64,000 bases of DNA, taken from the NCBI GenBank assembly GCA_023420935.1, contig JAEZUR010000036.1, positions 1 to 64,000 of the forward strand. The letters run 5' to 3'. This DNA comes from Bacillota bacterium. Its GTDB lineage: Bacteria > Bacillota > Clostridia > Lachnospirales > Lachnospiraceae. Position 1 is the first letter of the stretch. Each line of letters starts with the position of its first letter. The notes beneath the pieces are model-generated. The model saw nothing but the letters and a program-made list of their open reading frames with translations, ran no database searches and was not told the origin of the DNA. Positions 45,401 through 54,570 of the stretch are shown here, piece after piece. Both the position numbers and the translations under genes were made by a program.

Positions 45401-46588
45401 TTAATCTAAAAGAAATTCTGCAAAAATCTGATTGCTTACATCAATCCCTTTTTCTGTTAGAGAAATAGATTCCTTAGATTGTGACATAAATCCACTTTCT
45501 ACAAATCGCTTGATGGTATTACCATAAATGCTCATGATATCCACTTCAAACTTCTCAGTAAATTCCTCAATTGATATACCTTCCATCATACGCAACCCTA
45601 GAAACATAAATTCTTCCATCTGCTGCTTTTGGGTTAGCAATTCTACGTCTCTTCGAATAGATTTATGATTTGTAATTTGATCTAAATAGAATTTAATATC
45701 TGTTTCATTAGAAAATCGTTCCTTTTGGAAAAGAGAAGAAGCTCCTAGACCGAATCCTAGGTATTCGATTCCCTTCCAATAAGAAGAGTTGTGTTTGCTC
45801 TCGTAACCTGTTCTAGCATAGTTGGAAATCTCATAGCGTTCATATCCTGCATTGAAAAGAAGTTCTTTTGTCAAAGAATAAATGGATCTTTCTACCTCTT
45901 CTGTTGGAAGCAGATTTTCACCTTGTCCCTTACCATAGATTTCATAAAATGGTGTACCTTCTTCTATTATTAGACTATATGCCGATATGTGCTCCGGATG
46001 TAATGAAATAACATTTTCCAAGGTTTCTTTCCAGTCTTCCAATGTTTGTCCAGGAAGCGCTGATATTAAATCAATATTGATATTATCAAACCCTACTTCC
46101 CTTGCTAGGTTGTAATTACTTACAAACTCTTCATAGGTATGAATTCTACCTAGTAGCTTTAATTGATCATTGTGAATTGATTGCAAACCAATACTTAGTC
46201 GATTAATTCCTGCCCTTTTATAGCTCTTTAATTTCTCCAAACTTAGTGTTCCCGGGTTTGCTTCCATTGTTATCTCAGGAATTCCATCTTCACCATCTTC
46301 TTGCAACAAAGTAACATGTTCTCGCACCGTTGTTAAAATCTTTTCTATATAATGCTCAGGTATAGAAGATGGCGTCCCTCCACCTATGAAGATAGATCTT
46401 ACAACATAATCAGCTGCGCTCTCCTTATAACTTGCTATCTCCTTGCATAATGCCTGTACATATTGTTCTACAAGCTGTTCATTCGTAGGCATAGATAAGA
46501 AATCACAATAATTACATTTTCTAATACAAAAGGGAATGTGTATATATAAACCAAGTGGCTTTTTCGTTTCTAATGCTTTAATCCTCAT
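45401..46588 (-). CDS. hemW: Radical SAM heme chaperone HemW
   Basis: 395 residues. The radical SAM Cys triad is IPFCIRKCNYCDF, followed by GGGTPS and EANPGTL. HemW proteins lack the oxidase function of coproporphyrinogen dehydrogenase HemN and act in heme transfer; the HemN-specific N-terminal region is absent here. The start overlaps the lepA stop by 11 bases, so translation is probably coupled. Confidence 0.92.
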   Translation of the reverse strand: MRIKALETKKPLGLYIHIPFCIRKCNYCDFLSMPTNEQLVEQYVQALCKEIASYKESAADYVVRSIFIGGGTPSSIPEHYIEKILTTVREHVTLLQEDGEDGIPEITMEANPGTLSLEKLKSYKRAGINRLSIGLQSIHNDQLKLLGRIHTYEEFVSNYNLAREVGFDNINIDLISALPGQTLEDWKETLENVISLHPEHISAYSLIIEEGTPFYEIYGKGQGENLLPTEEVERSIYSLTKELLFNAGYERYEISNYARTGYESKHNSSYWKGIEYLGFGLGASSLFQKERFSNETDIKFYLDQITNHKSIRRDVELLTQKQQMEEFMFLGLRMMEGISIEEFTEKFEVDIMSIYGNTIKRFVESGFMSQSKESISLTEKGIDVSNQIFAEFLLD

Positions 46589-48392
46589 CTAATTTTAATA
46601 CGCTCATAAATGCTTTCTGTGGAATCTCTACGTTACCAACCTGACGCATACGTTTCTTACCTTCTTTTTGCTTTTCAAGAAGTTTTCTCTTACGAGAGAT
46701 ATCTCCACCATAACATTTGGCAAGTACGTCTTTTCTCATAGCTTTTACTGTTTCTCTAGAAATAACCTTACTTCCGATTGCTGCCTGAATTGGGATCTCA
46801 AATAACTGTCTTGGGATCTCTTCTTTTAATTTTTCACACATTTTTCTACCACGTTCATACGCTGTTTCAGCATGTACGATGAAGGAAAGTGCATCCACTT
46901 CTTCTTTATTTATAAGAATATCCAATTTAACAAGGTGTGATGGCTCATATCCTTTAAGTTCATAATCAAAGGATGCATATCCACGAGATCTTGACTTTAA
47001 TGCATCAAAGAAATCATAAATAATCTCATTTAATGGAAGTTCATATTTCAAAAGTGCTCTTGTTGCTTCCATATATTCCATTCCAAGATACACTCCACGT
47101 CGTTCTTGGCAAAGCGTCATAATAGTTCCAACAAATTCGGTAGTAACCATTATCTCTGCTGTTACAATTGGTTCCTCCATATGTTCAATCTCAGAAGGAT
47201 CAGGTAAGTTGGATGGATTGGTAATCTCTAATACCTGTCCATCTGTTTTATAAACCTTATAGATAACACCAGGTGCTGTCGTTACAATATCAAGGTTATA
47301 TTCTCTCTCTAGTCGTTCCTGAATAATCTCTAGATGTAACAATCCAAGAAATCCACATCGGAAACCAAAACCTAAGGCAACAGATGTTTCTGCTTCAAAC
47401 TGTAAAGATGCATCATTTAGCTGAAGCTTTTCAAGAGCATCTCGAAGATCTGGGTATTTGGCTCCGTCTGCTGGGTACATACCGCAGTATACCATTGGAT
47501 TAACTTTCTTATATCCTGGTAAAGCCTCTTTACATGGTTTATCTGCATTGGTTATGGTGTCACCAACCTGAGTGTCTTTTACATTTTTAAGACTGGCTGT
47601 AATATAGCCTACCATTCCTGGCGATAATTCTTCACTTGGGATAAATTGCCCTGCACCAAAGATTCCGACTTCTACCACATCAGCAACTGCACCGGTGGCC
47701 ATCATTTTAATCTTTGTGCCTTTCTTCACTGTGCCTTCGAAGATTCGGCAAAAGACAATGACTCCTTTATAAGAATCATACAATGAGTCAAAGATCAAAG
47801 CTTGTAAGGAACCGTTTACATCGCCCTTTGGAGCAGGTATCTTTTTCACAATCTGTTCTAGTACTTCTTCTATATTTACTCCATTTTTTGCTGATATCAA
47901 TGGAGCATCGGATGCTTCCAGCCCAATTACATCTTCAATCTCAGCAACCACTCGCTCTGGATCTGCACTTGGTAAGTCGATTTTATTAATTACTGGCATA
48001 ATCTCAAGATTATGATCTAGGGCAAGATAGCAATTAGCTAATGTCTGTGCTTCGATCCCCTGTGCAGCATCTACGATTAATATAGCTCCTTCACAAGCTG
48101 CTAGGCTTCTAGATACTTCATAATTAAAATCCACATGTCCTGGTGTATCAATTAAATTGAAGATATACTCTTCTCCATCATTTGCCTTATATATGATACG
48201 AACGGTCTGAGCTTTAATGGTAATACCTCTCTCACGTTCCAGCTCCATATTATCAAGAACCTGTGCCTGCATTTCACGGCTGGTTAATAATCCTGTTTTC
48301 TCTATTATACGATCAGCTAAAGTTGATTTACCATGATCAATATGTGCTATGATACAAAAATTTCTTATTTTGCTTTGGTCATATCCTGCCAC
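46578..48392 (-). CDS. lepA: Elongation factor 4 (LepA)
   Basis: 604 residues beginning with GTG after GGAGG. GTPase motifs are AHIDHGKSTLADR, DTPGHVDF and NKIDLPSADPE. The C-terminal domain ends RRKLLEKQKEGKKRMR followed by VGNVEIPQKAF. LepA binds ribosomes and influences initiation or translocation. Position between spoIIP and hemW is the common Firmicute order. Confidence 0.97.
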   Translation of the reverse strand: MAGYDQSKIRNFCIIAHIDHGKSTLADRIIEKTGLLTSREMQAQVLDNMELERERGITIKAQTVRIIYKANDGEEYIFNLIDTPGHVDFNYEVSRSLAACEGAILIVDAAQGIEAQTLANCYLALDHNLEIMPVINKIDLPSADPERVVAEIEDVIGLEASDAPLISAKNGVNIEEVLEQIVKKIPAPKGDVNGSLQALIFDSLYDSYKGVIVFCRIFEGTVKKGTKIKMMATGAVADVVEVGIFGAGQFIPSEELSPGMVGYITASLKNVKDTQVGDTITNADKPCKEALPGYKKVNPMVYCGMYPADGAKYPDLRDALEKLQLNDASLQFEAETSVALGFGFRCGFLGLLHLEIIQERLEREYNLDIVTTAPGVIYKVYKTDGQVLEITNPSNLPDPSEIEHMEEPIVTAEIMVTTEFVGTIMTLCQERRGVYLGMEYMEATRALLKYELPLNEIIYDFFDALKSRSRGYASFDYELKGYEPSHLVKLDILINKEEVDALSFIVHAETAYERGRKMCEKLKEEIPRQLFEIPIQAAIGSKVISRETVKAMRKDVLAKCYGGDISRKRKLLEKQKEGKKRMRQVGNVEIPQKAFMSVLKLDED

Positions 48393-48464
48393 TTATACTT
48401 CCTCCTAAGTAGTTTATTATTGCATTATAGCATATGGATTAGGGGCGTACAAGAAAAATCATTC

Positions 48465-49727
48465 CTAGTCCTTTGTCAATACATCATTTATTACTTCTGC
48501 CAATGGATCCATGGCATTTTTAGCTTCTTGCACGGTGTTGTTCTGATTCCCTAGTTCAACCAGTAAAAATCTGTCCAATAACTGCATATTGTAACGATAA
48601 TTTTTAAGGTAATTCCTTGTTGCAAAATTCGGATATTTTTCCATGCTTGCTAATTTCACCTGAAGACTAAAAGCTATGTTACTCTGTAACTTTGGATTGT
48701 ATAAGTAATCAATCGGTCCTTTTTGGTTTCGACTAAGTCCATTAAATAACATAATTTGTGCTGTTTTTTTACCATTAATGACAGTTAATTTCTTCTCTTT
48801 CCCTAGAACACCATCCCTATGTAAATCTATGATTACTTCAATAGTTGGATTATCCTTTAAAATCTGTTCCACATTATCAAGTGCTGCATTGTATGCTTTA
48901 TTTCTATCTATTTTTCCATTTACCATATCATACTGAGATTGGTCATGAATTACATTATAACCATATTTATTAGATAATATTTCGGCCAATCTACTTCCAA
49001 CACCAACAACACTATCTTCTTGCTTCCCATCCCTGCTATCACTAAAGGCTTCTGACATTGCATGAGTATGATAGATTAAGATCTGAGGCTTATCCGACTT
49101 CTTCTTTATGGTAAAATCTTTTTTCAGTAATTTGTCCACTTGAAAGATGGATTTATCTACTGAGGTGGTGCGATCCACAATATAAAAATTCTTTAGTAAA
49201 AAGTCCACTTCTTTGTATTTTGTTAATTGTGAGATTAATTTTTGATTGGTTGCTGATATTGCCATGGTTTCTTGTGCTTCTCCACCTTGTATCTCCCCAT
49301 CCTCATAATAAGATTCCCCGAAAATAAATCCTATTTTTCCTGTCGGTTTCACACTTCCTGCCACTCTCTGTCTTAGAAGGATCTGATTTAGCTGATTACT
49401 AACCTCCACCGCATTTTCCGATTCCTCGATATCTGTATTTAAAACCACTCCCTCAAAAGGGGACAGATAGGAAATATAACGTTCCATCAGACTAGCATCT
49501 TTATTCTCTTGCCAGTCCAATGTAAATTGCATCAGCTCAATATTTTCTTTTTCAATATAAATACTAATCTCGGAAATAATATAGTCACGGAATTCACCTA
49601 CTACTTTAAATCGATCTTCCGTTCCAAATACAATTCCACCTTTTATAAGTATATAGGCTGCCAGCAGAAAAATAACGCTCCAGACAGCCATATAAAATAC
49701 TTTTGATAAATTTTCTTTATTTCTCAT
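48465..49727 (-). CDS. spoIIP: Stage II sporulation protein P
   Basis: 420 residues from ATG at 49727 with AGGTGG eight bases upstream; a GTG at 49739 lies within that site. An N-terminal membrane anchor (about residues 9-30) precedes the amidase domain with IYHTHAMSEAFSD, VIIDLHRDGV and LVELGNQNNT, the zinc and catalytic regions of SpoIIP. The enzyme removes stem peptides during engulfment, together with SpoIID and SpoIIM. Next to gpr, as in Bacillus. Confidence 0.94.
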   Translation of the reverse strand: MRNKENLSKVFYMAVWSVIFLLAAYILIKGGIVFGTEDRFKVVGEFRDYIISEISIYIEKENIELMQFTLDWQENKDASLMERYISYLSPFEGVVLNTDIEESENAVEVSNQLNQILLRQRVAGSVKPTGKIGFIFGESYYEDGEIQGGEAQETMAISATNQKLISQLTKYKEVDFLLKNFYIVDRTTSVDKSIFQVDKLLKKDFTIKKKSDKPQILIYHTHAMSEAFSDSRDGKQEDSVVGVGSRLAEILSNKYGYNVIHDQSQYDMVNGKIDRNKAYNAALDNVEQILKDNPTIEVIIDLHRDGVLGKEKKLTVINGKKTAQIMLFNGLSRNQKGPIDYLYNPKLQSNIAFSLQVKLASMEKYPNFATRNYLKNYRYNMQLLDRFLLVELGNQNNTVQEAKNAMDPLAEVINDVLTKD

Positions 49728-49836
49728 TTTGCTAACCACCTATGTGTTTTGCAGTCTTAAACCAAAGACTTTTAAAAGCGAATGACCAACTTTTGTCTTT
49801 TATATCTATATTCCCATATGAACAATTTTATGCTTA

Positions 49837-50760
49837 TTAGTATTTGTAAAAGCACTGGTTCAACGCTTCTGAGATGGTAAAACTGATTCGTTTCATAGAC
49901 TCGTCTATATTTTTGGGAGTTACAAACATATTCCTCATAGATGGGTTTTCCATTTCTCCTAAAAACTTTGCGATCTGCTCCTCGTTATATCCTTGATTCT
50001 GTAACATTTCTTCCATACTATCCCCGATAATTGTTGCAGCATCAACCACAGTTGGAACGCCTAGAGAAATAACAGGTATTCCCATACTTTCCAGATTAAG
50101 GGCTTTCCGATTGTTTCCTACTCCTGAACCAGGACTTATACCAGTATCACTTATCTGCACTGTAGTATTAAGCCTTTTTACACTTCTTGCAGCCAATGCA
50201 TCAATTACGATAACCAAATTAGGTTTCGTTTCCTTAATGATACCGTGAACAATTTCACCTGTCTCCATACCTGTTTGTGCCATTACACCGGGTGCAATTG
50301 CGCTTACTACTTCCATTCGGTTTTGTTCTTTGAAGGTTTGACCAAACTCCTTAATTAAATGTCTGGTTACAAATAAATTATCAATTACTTTCGGTCCTAA
50401 AGAGTCGGGAGTTACTTCTCGGTTACCTAATCCAGCTATAAGGACAGATTTATGTTTAATTCCACCTGCTAATTCTTCAATATACTTCGCGATCTCATCC
50501 GACAGTGGTCTATGATAATCATCATCTTCTTCATTTAATTTTGGTGCTTCAATGGTAATATATCGTCCAATGGGCTTTCTCATTGCCTTACTACCTTGCT
50601 CGTCCTCAATTACAACATTCGTAATTTCAATATTCTTTCTGTTATTTTTAATTTTCTCTAATATAACCCCTTTTATCTCTACATTATCATCTTGAAAACT
50701 TTCTCTAATTTCCAATGCTAAGTCAGTTCTGATATTTTGTCTTTGATCCATTGAATTCAT
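49837..50760 (-). CDS. gpr: Spore germination protease GPR
   Basis: 307 residues. The N-terminus contains IRTDLALE, the pro-region and autoprocessing area of GPR. Conserved motifs are LIAGLGNREVTPDSLGPKVI, VIDALAARSVKRLNTTVQI and PGSGVGNNRK. GPR degrades small acid-soluble proteins when the spore germinates; it is made as a zymogen in the forespore. It lies between rpsT (divergent) and spoIIP. Confidence 0.96.
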   Translation of the reverse strand: MNSMDQRQNIRTDLALEIRESFQDDNVEIKGVILEKIKNNRKNIEITNVVIEDEQGSKAMRKPIGRYITIEAPKLNEEDDDYHRPLSDEIAKYIEELAGGIKHKSVLIAGLGNREVTPDSLGPKVIDNLFVTRHLIKEFGQTFKEQNRMEVVSAIAPGVMAQTGMETGEIVHGIIKETKPNLVIVIDALAARSVKRLNTTVQISDTGISPGSGVGNNRKALNLESMGIPVISLGVPTVVDAATIIGDSMEEMLQNQGYNEEQIAKFLGEMENPSMRNMFVTPKNIDESMKRISFTISEALNQCFYKY

Positions 50761-50860
50761 ATATCTCTTCTCCTTTCAAATTCCGTACTAATATCTCAAT
50801 TCTATCTTTCCTATTTTTCTATCTAACATTCATTTTTCCAAAAAAAATGTTATTTATGTA

Positions 50861-50889
50861 TTGACAGATGAAATGCTTTATACTAATAT
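50861..50889 (+). promoter_or_regulatory. Promoter of rpsT
   Basis: TTGACA (50861-50866) and TAATAT (50884-50889) are 17 bases apart. The untranslated leader is about 125 bases, long for a ribosomal-protein gene, leaving room for autogenous control by S20. Confidence 0.85.
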
Positions 50890-51020
50890 ATAGAAGTATG
50901 TTTACATTAGATCGTCCGTGTCCGGCTTTAATGAAACAGAAACAATTATCTAATTAGTATGTCATAACATATGAATTAGACTTAAGATGAATTTAATTTA
51001 AATATTTGGAGGTGTACGGA

Positions 51021-51284
51021 TTGGCTAACATTAAATCTGCAAAAAAAAGAATTTTAGTAAACGAAACTAAGGCTGCTAGAAACAAAGCCATTAAATCAAA
51101 AGTAAAAACTGCAATCAAAAAAGTTGATGCTGCTGTTGCTGCTAACGATAAAGAAGCTGCTACTGTTGCATTAAGAGCTGCTGTTTCTGAGATTAACAAA
51201 GCAACTAGCAAGGGAGTATATCACAAAAATACTTCTTCAAGAAAAATTGCTCGTTTATCTATCGCAGTAAATAAAATTGCTTAA
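51021..51284 (+). CDS. rpsT: Ribosomal protein S20
   Basis: 87 residues starting with TTG at 51021 (M-ANIKSAKKRI), preceded by TGGAGGTG at 51007-51014. Another TTG at 51006 is part of that ribosome site. The sequence is Lys/Ala-rich with KSKVKTAIKKV and the C-terminal HKNTSSRKIARLSIAVN. S20 binds 16S rRNA early in 30S assembly. Rare start codons on rpsT are known to matter for its regulation in Escherichia coli. Single gene with its own promoter and terminator. Confidence 0.96.
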   Translation: MANIKSAKKRILVNETKAARNKAIKSKVKTAIKKVDAAVAANDKEAATVALRAAVSEINKATSKGVYHKNTSSRKIARLSIAVNKIA

Positions 51285-51330
51285 TTAATAAACGTAATAA
51301 AGTAGAGGGCAGTCGTACTGCAACTACATG

Positions 51331-51363
51331 AAAAAGGAATTGTCTTAGGATGATTCCTTTTTT
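51331..51363 (+). terminator. Terminator of rpsT
   Basis: AAAAAGGAAT (51331-51340) pairs with ATTCCTTTTT (51353-51362), with further T after it. Confidence 0.88.
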
Positions 51364-51380
51364 GTATGTTTATAGATGAA

Positions 51381-51634
51381 GATGTCAATTTGCACAATTT
51401 ATACGTGTCATGAAGTGATACCACATATAATTTGATTCGCAACACGCTCTCGCTTGGATGAAGTTCGTAGTGGTACGTAAGATCTTAATCTACAGAATCT
51501 AAGTATCGATGTCAATTTGCACAATTTACACGTATCATGAAGTGATACCACATATAATTTGATTCGCAACACGCTCTCGCTTGGATGAAGTTCGTAATGG
51601 TACGTAAGATCCTAAACTACAGGATCTAAGTACC
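51381..51634. repeat. 127-bp tandem duplication, family B copy 1 (left part)
   Basis: Two head-to-tail copies, 51381-51507 and 51508-51634, each 127 bp and about 95 percent identical. Each holds GAAGTGATACC, ATATAATTTGATTCGCAAC, TCGCTTG and GGTACGTAAGATC. No open frame spans them. The following segment is inverted relative to them. The same blocks recur at 60803-60850. Confidence 0.85.
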
Positions 51635-51740
51635 AACGACTTCATAACAGTTGCTCTTCAAATTATATGCGGTATCACTTCTGTATAAGTTATTAATGCA
51701 AATTGACAATTCAAATTTATTCAGAGGTCTTTTGACCCCT
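51635..51740. repeat. Inverted arm and tail of family B copy 1
   Basis: 51635-51712 read in reverse gives a degenerate copy of the duplicated unit (TGTCAATTTGCA, GAAGTGATACC and CATATAATTTGA all recur), so duplicate and arm can fold into a long stem. It begins with part of CCAACGAC (51633-51640) and ends with TTCAGAGGTCTTTTGACC, both also found at 60897-61000. Confidence 0.75.
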
Positions 51741-51773
51741 GTCAACTTATAAATTAATTAATATACTAATTCA

Positions 51774-51818
51774 AAAAATCGGTTCGTAGCCTTAATCCAC
51801 AGCTCAGAACCGATTTTT
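51774..51818 (-). terminator. Terminator of the amino-acid ABC transporter operon
   Basis: AAAAATCGGTTC (51774-51785) pairs with GAACCGATTTTT (51807-51818); T-rich on both strands, so it works either way. It lies 30 bases after the ATPase gene stop. Confidence 0.85.
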
Positions 51819-51848
51819 ATCATTTCTTTATATTATAAGATGTAACTC

Positions 51849-52586
51849 TTATTCTTGTAAGGTACGTTTTAAGAACTCTCTTGTACGTTCTCTGATTGGG
51901 TTATTAAAGATTTGGTCTGGAGGGCCTTGTTCTTCTATTACGCCTTTATCCATAAATACCACACGATCTGCTACGTCTCTTGCAAATCCCATCTCATGGG
52001 TTACTATTAACATGGTAAGGCCGATTTCTGCTAATTCCTTCATAACTTTTAATACTTCGCCAACCATCTCTGGATCTAAAGCAGAGGTTGGTTCGTCAAA
52101 TAGCATAACATCTGGTTCCATTGATAATGCTCTTGCTATGGCTACCCTTTGTTTCTGTCCACCGGAAAGCTGTTTTGGTTTCGCATCCACGTATTGTTCC
52201 ATGCCTACCACTTTTAAATACTTCATAGCTACTTCTTCTGCTTCTGCTTTGGAACGTTTTAGAACTTTCATCTGTCCAACGGTGCAATTTTTTAATACAT
52301 TGTGATTATTAAATAAATTAAACTGCTGAAATACCATACCTAATTTTGTACGGTAAGCATAAATGTCATGTTTATCATCTAATATGTTTTCACCATTATA
52401 GATAATTTGACCACCACTTGGTGTTTCTAACAGGTTTACACAGCGAAGTAATGTTGACTTACCAGATCCCGAAGAACCGATAATACAAACTACTTCCCCT
52501 TTTTCTACAGAAAAATCTATATCCTTTAATACTTCATGATCACCAAATGATTTACTCAAATGCTGAATATCAATTACTTTTTCCAT
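51849..52586 (-). CDS. Polar amino-acid ABC transporter ATPase
   Basis: 245 residues from ATG at 52586 with GGAG six bases upstream; the reading from 52619 adds 11 residues. Walker A is IGSSGSGKSTLLRCVN, the signature LSGGQKQRVAIARAL and Walker B DVMLFDEPTSALDPE, followed by the switch His in LIVTHEMGFARDVAD. This is the GlnQ/TcyN type with the EMGFAR motif typical of polar amino-acid importers. Third gene of the operon. Confidence 0.92.
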   Translation of the reverse strand: MEKVIDIQHLSKSFGDHEVLKDIDFSVEKGEVVCIIGSSGSGKSTLLRCVNLLETPSGGQIIYNGENILDDKHDIYAYRTKLGMVFQQFNLFNNHNVLKNCTVGQMKVLKRSKAEAEEVAMKYLKVVGMEQYVDAKPKQLSGGQKQRVAIARALSMEPDVMLFDEPTSALDPEMVGEVLKVMKELAEIGLTMLIVTHEMGFARDVADRVVFMDKGVIEEQGPPDQIFNNPIRERTREFLKRTLQE

Positions 52587-52638
52587 CTCTGACTCCAATC
52601 TGCATGTAAATGCTTTCATTCTATCAATACGCGTTTAT

Positions 52639-53367
52639 TTATACCTGCATCTGATTGCCTGCCATTATGTAATTATCAGGACCATCTAATTTTCTCTCTA
52701 TCATACGCAAAATTCTGGTTACAGTAAATGTCATGATAAAATAGATTACACAAGCAACAAAGAATGATTCAAAATAATTAAAGTTATTTCCAGCTACTGT
52801 TTTAGTCTGGAAATATAATTCAGTTACAGAAATAACATTCAACACAGAAGTATCTTTAATATTAATTACGAACTCATTTCCGGTAGCTGGTAGAATGTTA
52901 CGAACTACCTGTGGTAATACAACGTGAATCATGGTTTGAAGATGTCTCATACCAATTGCGTCAGCCGCTTCAAATTGTCCTTTGTCAATAGAAATAATAC
53001 CACCACGTACAATTTCAGACATATAAGCGCCTGTATTAATCGATACGATAAAAATCGCAGCACCAAAACGATTCATATCTACCCCAAATGCTAATGCAGA
53101 ACCATAATAAATTACCATAGCCTGTACTATCATAGGTGTTCCACGGAAAAATTCAATATAAATCGAAAGAATAACATTTACAATCTTTAAGAAAACCTTT
53201 TTAAACCCACGCTGTGGTACTGGTATGGTTCGTACAACTCCTATTAACAAACCAATAATAGTTCCTATCACAGTACCTAACATAGATATTGCTAGTGTTA
53301 CCCCTGCCCCACGTACGAACATCATTCCATTATTACGAACAATATCGATTATTAATTCAAAACTCAT
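52639..53367 (-). CDS. Polar amino-acid ABC transporter permease
   Basis: 242 residues with four to five membrane helices. The HisM/GlnP-type EAA loop EAADAIGMRHLQTMIHVVLP is present. QRGFKKVFLKIVNVILSIYIEFFRGTPMIVQ is the usual family N-terminal region. Only one permease gene is present, so the channel is probably a homodimer. Confidence 0.92.
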   Translation of the reverse strand: MSFELIIDIVRNNGMMFVRGAGVTLAISMLGTVIGTIIGLLIGVVRTIPVPQRGFKKVFLKIVNVILSIYIEFFRGTPMIVQAMVIYYGSALAFGVDMNRFGAAIFIVSINTGAYMSEIVRGGIISIDKGQFEAADAIGMRHLQTMIHVVLPQVVRNILPATGNEFVINIKDTSVLNVISVTELYFQTKTVAGNNFNYFESFFVACVIYFIMTFTVTRILRMIERKLDGPDNYIMAGNQMQV

Positions 53368-53425
53368 TTTTTTCCTCCTTAAGCAACGTATGCAACCTTT
53401 CTTACCACCATAAAAAACTGCACGA

Positions 53426-53452
53426 AACCGAATGTATAATATACACTCGGTT
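53426..53452 (-). terminator. Hairpin between substrate-binding protein and permease genes
   Basis: ACCGAATGTAT (from 53427) pairs with ATACACTCGGT (to 53451) with one mismatch; six T follow seven bases later on the minus strand. A partial terminator or 3'-end stabiliser here would give more binding protein than permease, as in many ABC operons. Confidence 0.6.
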
Positions 53453-53524
53453 CCGTCTCATGGTTATCTCAACAATGGAACACATAACGCAATAATTCCA
53501 CTGGCCTAAATCAAAAATTTCTTA

Positions 53525-54394
53525 CTACTTTGCTGCTGGTTGATTCTTAATTGCAGTATCCATAATGCTTGTACGCTCTTCTTCTGAAACTCCTGCTAAG
53601 ACTTCATTAATCTTTGTCGTTAATTCACTACCTTTTGCAATACCTACTGCAATTGCAGTGTCATCGTCTGAAGTTTTAAATCCATCTGTAAATTCAACCA
53701 TAGCAAAATTATCATTTGCTGAGGAAGCACTAACACCTTCCGGACGCTCTGATACGTAGCCATCGATAATTCCTGATTCAAGTGCAACTCTCATTGCAGG
53801 GAAGTTGTCCATTGCTGGTTGCTGTTTCACTCCATCTATCTGTTCAATTACTGAGTAATGGAATGTATTTAACTGAGCGGTAACCTTTGCTCCTTTGAAA
53901 TCATTAATGGAGGTAGCTCCTTCAAAAGCTCCACCTTTTTTAACTACCATAACAAGATTTGATTTATAATAATTGTCTGAAAAATCAATTTTCTCTTTAC
54001 GCTCTGCAGTTGGAGACATACCTGCGATAATTGCATCAATTTTTCCAGATAACAATGCTGGTACAAGACCATCCCATTCTGTTTTCACAATGACTAATTC
54101 TTTTCCTAAGCCATCAGCAATTTTCTTAGCGATCTCAACATCATAGCCACCTGCATATTCTGCATTACCATCAATTTTAATTGCTCCATTTGAATCATCC
54201 ATCTGAGTCCAGTTAAATGGAGGATATCCACATTCTAATCCAACTGTAAAGGTATTATCCCCACTACTTGTTTCTTCTTGTGCACCAGTTGATTCACCGG
54301 CTGCTGCGTTCTGGTTATTCTTGGTTCCACATCCCATTAATGATACGGTCATCAATAAGGAAAGAACGAGTAATAATGATGCTTTTCTTTTCAT
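53525..54394 (-). CDS. Polar amino-acid ABC transporter substrate-binding lipoprotein
   Basis: 289 residues from ATG at 54394, with GGGAG five bases upstream. The signal peptide ends in lipobox SLMGC, so the mature protein would be lipid-anchored at Cys. The family-3 fold is shown by VGLECGYPPFNW, GGYDVEIAKKIADGLGK and IIAGMSPTAERKEKIDFSD. Substrate is a polar amino acid or cystine; the exact one is not clear. First gene of the operon. Confidence 0.93.
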   Translation of the reverse strand: MKRKASLLLVLSLLMTVSLMGCGTKNNQNAAAGESTGAQEETSSGDNTFTVGLECGYPPFNWTQMDDSNGAIKIDGNAEYAGGYDVEIAKKIADGLGKELVIVKTEWDGLVPALLSGKIDAIIAGMSPTAERKEKIDFSDNYYKSNLVMVVKKGGAFEGATSINDFKGAKVTAQLNTFHYSVIEQIDGVKQQPAMDNFPAMRVALESGIIDGYVSERPEGVSASSANDNFAMVEFTDGFKTSDDDTAIAVGIAKGSELTTKINEVLAGVSEEERTSIMDTAIKNQPAAK

Positions 54395-54478
54395 ATCTGC
54401 TCCCATCCGCCGTTTTTCGGCTTAATTTAAAAAGTGATTTACATAAAATCACCTAAAAATTCATTATTCAACTGTGTA

Positions 54479-54507
54479 ATTCTATCATCTTTTATGCTTG
54501 TTTTCAA
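54479..54507 (-). promoter_or_regulatory. Promoter of the amino-acid ABC transporter operon
   Basis: TTGAAA (54502-54507, minus strand) and TAGAAT (54479-54484) are 17 bases apart. The leader before the ATG is about 80 bases. No T-box or SAM motif was seen. Confidence 0.7.
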
Positions 54508-54570
54508 GTATAATTTGCATATATTATAATCTAAGTTTGTTATATTTGAATACGTTATTAAATTAACTTT

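Noticed and set aside
51381..51634. Possible CRISPR-like repeat behind rpsT.
   Set aside because: Only two 127-bp copies directly abutting, no spacers and no cas genes.
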